From: Nautilus pompilius
Lineage: Eukaryota; Mollusca; Cephalopoda; Nautilida; Nautilidae
Reading direction: 5' to 3'
Length of the DNA stretch: 64,000 nt
Assembly (NCBI GenBank): GCA_018389105.1
Contig: JACATO010000989.1
Span: 372,001 to 436,000 of the forward strand
Shown in pieces: positions 58,936-64,000 of the stretch. Position 1 is the stretch's first letter. The number at the start of each line of letters is the position of its first letter. The position numbers and the translations under genes are program-made. The notes beneath the pieces were generated by a model. It was not told the DNA's origin, did not search any database, and saw only the letters and a list, made by a program, of their open reading frames with translations.

Positions 58936-60249
58936 CAACAGTTGTTGTTAGTCTTCCAGTGGTTTCTCAGCCTGAGGATTTTTTTCCAAGTTAAACAATG
59001 CTTTCTGTTGAGATACTTTTTTGGGTAAACATGATAATGGTTGAATAGGCGAAAACCAAGAAAATTGACTCTATAAAGGGAAAATATTAATAGCTTGTGC
59101 CAGTATATGTGTGTGTTTTAACAAGTGCACTGATCCAATTAACGGATTGGTGAAAATAATGGCTTTTTAAAATTTGCTTTATTATTTGTCTGCTTTGACG
59201 AATTCTTATAATTGTTTTGTTGTTTTTATCATCTTCAGGGTTTTCTTTTTTGTTTTTGCTTTTTTTAATATTATGTATACCTGAGTGATTTCCCTGTAGT
59301 TTGTTTCTGATTAGTTCCAAACCTCTTCAGGGACCAAGTGAACCGAGGTTGCTTATGAACTGGTCCTTAATGTTGCTTCACTGTATCTGCACATCCAATT
59401 AGTAGACTCTGGCCTAAAGCTGCTGAGCTGTTATTGGCGGTGGATGTGGCAGAACCACTCAGCCGATTGCATTTCAATTTCAGTTTGATGTTCACAACTG
59501 TCTACCCAGCAGAACTGGGTCACACTGCACAGCAAGAAACCATGGCGATTTTGCTATAGTTATTTATATTTGTCTTTTAGCATTCAGTCTTTGAGGGTTG
59601 GCTTCTCTTGAAAACTTATACTTTTGAAAATTTGCTACTATTGCATAGTATTTACAAAATAAACCACAACGTACAAACAAGGACTTTCTCTAAGGTAAGA
59701 CTAGGTGCGAAATATTGAGTATATTGAAGTCAAAATCCCTTTAAATTTAAGATTTTTGGCCACTAAAATGTGTACTAACTTATTACAAAGGAATGCTGCC
59801 ATCCACTCTGTACTTCAGGTATGTAACCAACAAAGAAAGCATCCTTGTAGCATAGCAGACTTGTGTATGATGGGTGCTCTCTTATGCAGCTTACATATTT
59901 GTTTTCATTAAGGCTTCTGAGGACGACATTTCCTGGACAACTCTGTGAAGTAATGCGACTTTGAAGGAAAGAAAACCAACTTTTTTTTATTTTTTTTTTA
60001 AATATACGATGTTTAGTTGTGATTTTTATCTCACAAGCAGAGACGCATGTGAAGAACATTTTAATCAACTTCTATCAAGTTATTTAATATCCAAACAAGC
60101 AAACTTAAAAGTGTTAGGTGCTCTTAAAATCCTAAAATACAGTTACAAATTTCAATTCAAATTATTAAGAGTTTTAAAAAAATTCTCTCATAGCTTACTG
60201 TTTAGGTCACATTTTATGCTACATACAAATAATGATTTTAAACCATTTA

Positions 60250-60540
60250 ATTGGATAGATTGATATAGTTAATGGCCTGAGGTTGAATCCTGGTTGGGAC
60301 TGGCTTGGTTTGGTGTACCTCTCCATTGCATGGTGTCTTCCTCCTTAGCCAGCCATGTGGGTTCACTCCAGGTTCTCTAGTTTCCTTTCACATCTAAACA
60401 TAAAAGTTTCAGTAGGGCTTTCTAGGTACATGTGGTGATGCTGGTCACTCTTGACTGGTTTGCACCTTGAATATTGCTCAAGAGCCTCCCCCCCCCCAAA
60501 CTGTTACCCAGGTAACTTGCTATGGTCACCGAGGATAATA
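60250..60540 (+). repeat. SINE-like repeat (family A)
   Basis: B-box-like GGTTGAATCC at 60281-60290, then GACTGGCTTGGTTTGGTGTA, AGCCAGCCATGTGGGTTCAC and TAGTTTCCTTTCACATCTAA, in the same order as the copies at 28118 and (reversed) 48985. It is the most complete copy here. Confidence 0.6.
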
Positions 60541-61149
60541 TTCAATACCACCTCCCCTCTTCTATCTCACTGCTGTGAAATATCCCCACACCTCGAAAGT
60601 CAGGTTAGGTTTCGCCAAGAACGATTTATTACTTAAAAAGAAATTTTTTTTTTCCTCAATCACTGAATGAATCTAATTAGTAAGTTGCATAACATGATAT
60701 ACATCACCAGAATAATACCCTGTTAAGATGTATCTATGTCATCGCAGATTCTTTACAAATATTTAGGTGTGTTCAAAAGTAAAGAGATTGACTACTGGTA
60801 ATGAGGATAAGCCAGACTCAGAAAAATTGCACTTCCCATGATAAACAGTCCAGTCTTGTTTCTTTGTTCTCCCTCAGAACTACTATTAGTTTTTTTTTTG
60901 GTGTTTTGCACTCATTCTGCTGCCTGCATGTATGCTCGTACGGGTCTGATGGAATGCCAGGATCTTCTGCTTTGTTTGAGCATTACTAGTTCTGTCCTTT
61001 CTTCTCATCTTCACATTTTTTACTTAAAATGTGTAACAGTTTCTTTTGTAATAACCACATTGCTTAACATCAAAAATTAGGCAGCAATGAGAGGTGTATA
61101 TCTGTTCTTGCAAAAATATTGAGAAGTAGATAAGTTTTTTCACAGGCCC

Positions 61150-61364
61150 ATTATCATCTCTCTCTCTGTCCCCCCTCTCTACCTACGTCGTCCCTCTCTC
61201 TCTCTCTCTCTGTCCCCTTCTCTGTATACCAACGTTGTCTCTCTCTCTCTCTCTGTCCCCCTCTCTGTCCCCTTCTCTGTACCAACGTTGTCTCTCTCTC
61301 TCTCTCTCTGTCCCCCTCTGTACCAACGTTGTCTCTCTCTCTCTGTCCCCTCTGTCCAACGTTG

Positions 61365-61397
<33 letters not shown>

Positions 61398-61770
61398 GTC
61401 CTCTTCCCTCTGTATACCAACGTTGTCTCTTCTCTCCTCTCTCTCTCTCTGTCCCCTCTCTGTATACCAACGTTGTCTCTTTCTCTCTCTCTCTCTGTCC
61501 CCTTCTCTGTATACCAACGTTGTCTCTTTCTCTCTCTCTCTCTGTCCCCTTCTCTGTATACCAACGTTGTCTCTTTCTCTCTCTCTCTGTCCCCCCTTCT
61601 CTGTATACCAACGTTGTCTCTTCTTTTCTCTCTCTCTCTGTCCCCTTCTCTGTATACCAACGTTGTCTCTCTCCCTCTCTGTCCCCTCTCTGTACCAATG
61701 TTTCCCTCTCTCTCTCTCTCTTTCTCTGTCCCCCTCTCTGTACCAACGTCATCTCTCTCTCTCTCAAACA
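61150..61770. repeat. CT-rich minisatellite with a CAACGTTG word per unit
   Basis: About twelve units, mostly 34-60 bases, of the form (CT)n GTCCCC TTCTCTGTATA CCAACGTTGTC. The CCAACGTTG word recurs near 61229, 61281, 61323, 61357, 61418, 61468, 61515, 61561, 61608 and 61661, with degenerate versions near 61176, 61695 and 61743. Unit length varies with the CT tract. It generates long Arg/Glu-rich and Ser/Leu-rich frames that are not genes. Confidence 0.95.
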
Positions 61771-64000
61771 AACTTTTTTTTAAAATTAAGATGTTTATTT
61801 CAAAGCCTTTGCATTATTAGATTTATTCTAGTTCAGGTGTGTTTTAAAATTAAAAATATGATTTAGAGATGATGTGTGTATATACACTAGCATAATTGTC
61901 AGCTCACCAAAAACAGAAAAAATTCATACATCATATATGATTAGTTTATTAGTGAATATGCTTGCTTATTAGTTGGTACGTGTCTGTCAGAAAATATGCG
62001 CATATTAAAAAAAAGTATTATCGTGGGTTTACATTGGAACTTTGCATAAAACGTTTTCATCACCATTTTTGATGAATATTTAATACAATTTCAGCATCTT
62101 AGCAATTGAAATGCAAAATTATTGAATAATGTGGTTAGAACATCTTTACAGTTGTCCTTTGTGAAAAATTGTATAAATGATTTTGAAAAATGTGCATGGT
62201 GTTTGTAGAAGAACAGACAAGTGTTTGTCACCAAGTTATCTCCAGGACAAGAAATTTGATGTGTAAAAAAAATTCCTGTAACAGCCTTTAGCATAGCCAC
62301 TGGGGATTTTTTTAGCATGAAATAACCCAACAAGTAAGAGTTTCTCCATCTGCAGTAAATAAGAGAATTGCAAGGAGTGCATGTAGTCAACAACAGAAAT
62401 GGTGTGGAAGGAAGATGATAGTGCAGTTAATTAGAAAATCTAAACTGAATTGCTTTATTACCAGCATTCAATTGGTGACTGACTGCATTTCTGTTGCAAA
62501 ATGTTCATTCTACAAGGCAATCATCAAAAGGCCATTGAAGGAGGTTGAATTGATTAATTCTGCTTGAAAGCCTCTCCTTATGCATGGAAATAAGAAAAAA
62601 ATATGGAGGGTTAATTGAGCAATCAGGGTTAGGGTTAGTGCAAGATGCAGATGAAAACCAGTGTGCAGATGTTTTTAAATGTATGGGCTTTCTAAAAGCT
62701 ATAGGCATATATACATGTAACTATATGCAATGATAAATTGACTTTATACTAAATATATGATATCCTTAAGGTGTCCACAATTATGGCTGCCAGTTTACAT
62801 GTACTGCAAATGCTGTACACCTTCATTAACAAGCAACATTTTTCATATATAATGACAAGTGATTTCAGATTATGTAAAATTTGATTATTTTTGGCTATGG
62901 TGTTACACAAGACTATGGAACAGTTAAGATACTTGCTTTTCATGCCAGAGATGTAGCTGCTACTTTAAAACTGAAAGTTTGACGCTTACTAGGGTTCAAG
63001 ATGGTGAGGAAGGGTGTCAGCCACACAACCCCACCTCATTATGCTATGGTCAGGCTGAAGTGTTTTTTTTTTAATTGGTCCCTTAGCCATTATTCCTCTA
63101 AGTAGAGGGCAATCTCAATAATTATACATGAATACATGCCCAATGATGGTCCTTGTGGGACATCGGAATGTAGTGGTTCTGTTTTTTTAAATGTTATCCT
63201 AACCACTCAAATGTTCTCACATGATAGAAGAATGCAAGACCCAGAGAGCTCTTAACTGCCAAACCTGGCTAGGGTTCTAGTAATTTATGCACAATGTTTT
63301 TTGGTTGAATACCTTTATATTTTTCCTGTACTTGTATGATTTCTAGCATCATTATAGGAGTTTCTTATAATAATGTTTCTCTGAACCAGACTTTGCGGCA
63401 TCATAATGTACCAAAATTGTTGGAACTCAGCGTACACTCTATTATGTGAAAGAAAAAAAATGACGACAATATTCTTAGCTTCCACACAACACTGTACTTT
63501 ATTGCTGGGCAAGCTAATGTAATCTGTTATGATGCTGGTTTAGAACAACAATCCTAAAAGTCCTAAAATCAGTTTCATGAAAGTAGCAGAGTTAATCTCA
63601 TTTATCAGATCCACTAAAAGTATTAGTCATTTGCAGAGCAGCAGAAAGCCTATCAACTTACATAAAGACCCATGTCCCTTTAACCCATCTATAATTTACA
63701 AACTTTCCATGGATTTGTGTTTGTATGCGGGTGAAATCTGGTGGCTTTACTTTGAATAAATTGCTGTAAGGTGAAATATTAAGTGTAAAGGCTCTCATAA
63801 TCTTATTCCGTGTTTACTCCATCAGTGTATCAATTTTACTGTGACTTTCAAGTAAGAATTGACTTTTATTCTTGTGTTCGAAGCACAGGGGTGCTTTTGA
63901 AAGAAACCATTAATCTGAAATGAACTTGTCAATCATGCCCATGTTATTTCTAGCTCTGCCTTCCAACTCTACAACACTAGATAATGGCTATTTGGAAGAA

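Larger units (their letters stand above)
46321..64000 (+). other. BFAR intron 6 (at least 17.7 kb, open to the right edge)
   Basis: I looked for the conserved tail (the human EPTWKQWREFL and FAWDWLEVHYW stretches) and did not find it. The region holds SINE-like repeats, one DNA transposase remnant (54940-55730), a CT-rich minisatellite (61150-61770) and telomere-like words near 58740 and 62628. Stretches such as 49200-54900, 55740-58330 and 61800-64000 otherwise show nothing I can name. Confidence 0.7.

Noticed and set aside
61154-61866. Long Arg/Glu-rich (-) and Ser/Leu-rich (+) open frames of up to 205 codons
   Set aside because: They are translations of the CT minisatellite in every frame, with no non-repetitive part.
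13027-62650. Short TTAGGG-type words near 13040, 58740 and 62628
   Set aside because: Only two repeats each, too few to be interstitial telomere arrays.
62091-62708. Minus-strand frames of 100 and 67 codons near the right end
   Set aside because: No recognisable domain or splice context, and no similarity to the missing BFAR tail.

Overview
This is a eukaryotic, almost certainly molluscan, nuclear window. Two multi-gene observations carry it: a tandem trio of intronless tetraspanin genes (about 4.6-10.7 kb) and the 5' half of a split BFAR-like gene (exons at 33.4-46.3 kb), with many decayed transposons, SINE-like repeats and simple-sequence arrays between them. A mollusc is inferred from the many copies of a short AAGGGAGATAAC-type motif that I remember as common in molluscan genomes. 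A cephalopod is plausible because the introns are very long and tRNA-derived SINEs are frequent, but no sequence here proves it. There is no sign of bacterial genes, CRISPR arrays or rRNA.

Layout. 0-0.5 kb: C-terminal end of a broken hAT transposase running off the left edge. 0.68-0.76 kb: a Tc1 transposase scrap. 1.4-3.0 kb: AT-rich degenerate repeats in opposed orientation. 3.0-3.3 kb: a Ty3/gypsy integrase remnant. 4.6-10.7 kb: three one-exon tetraspanin genes on the + strand. Each has a POU-Sox-like composite site (ATTTRCATRACAATA) and a TATA-like box at a similar spacing upstream. Copies 1 and 2 are a recent segmental duplication; copy 3 is older and GC-rich. 10.7-27.4 kb: CpG-rich intergenic DNA with a truncated Tc1 element, several unassigned exon-like segments on both strands, and GA/GT and 76-bp tandem arrays.

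27.5-64 kb: the base composition changes sharply to CpG-poor DNA. This domain holds the BFAR-like gene (RING, one membrane segment, SAM, then membrane segments). Five exons join in perfect phase to give 289 codons. The remaining C-terminal exons lie beyond the right edge. The introns carry two Tigger/pogo transposons, an internally deleted mariner, another DNA transposase remnant, SINEs and a CT-rich minisatellite. The CpG step probably marks where gene-body methylation begins, so the BFAR promoter and first exon are likely at about 25.7-27.5 kb.

The most interesting candidate for something undescribed is the tetraspanin cluster: apparently retro-derived, expanded in tandem, with a shared composite promoter site and a patchwork divergence between copies in which the latest coding changes all alter amino acids.
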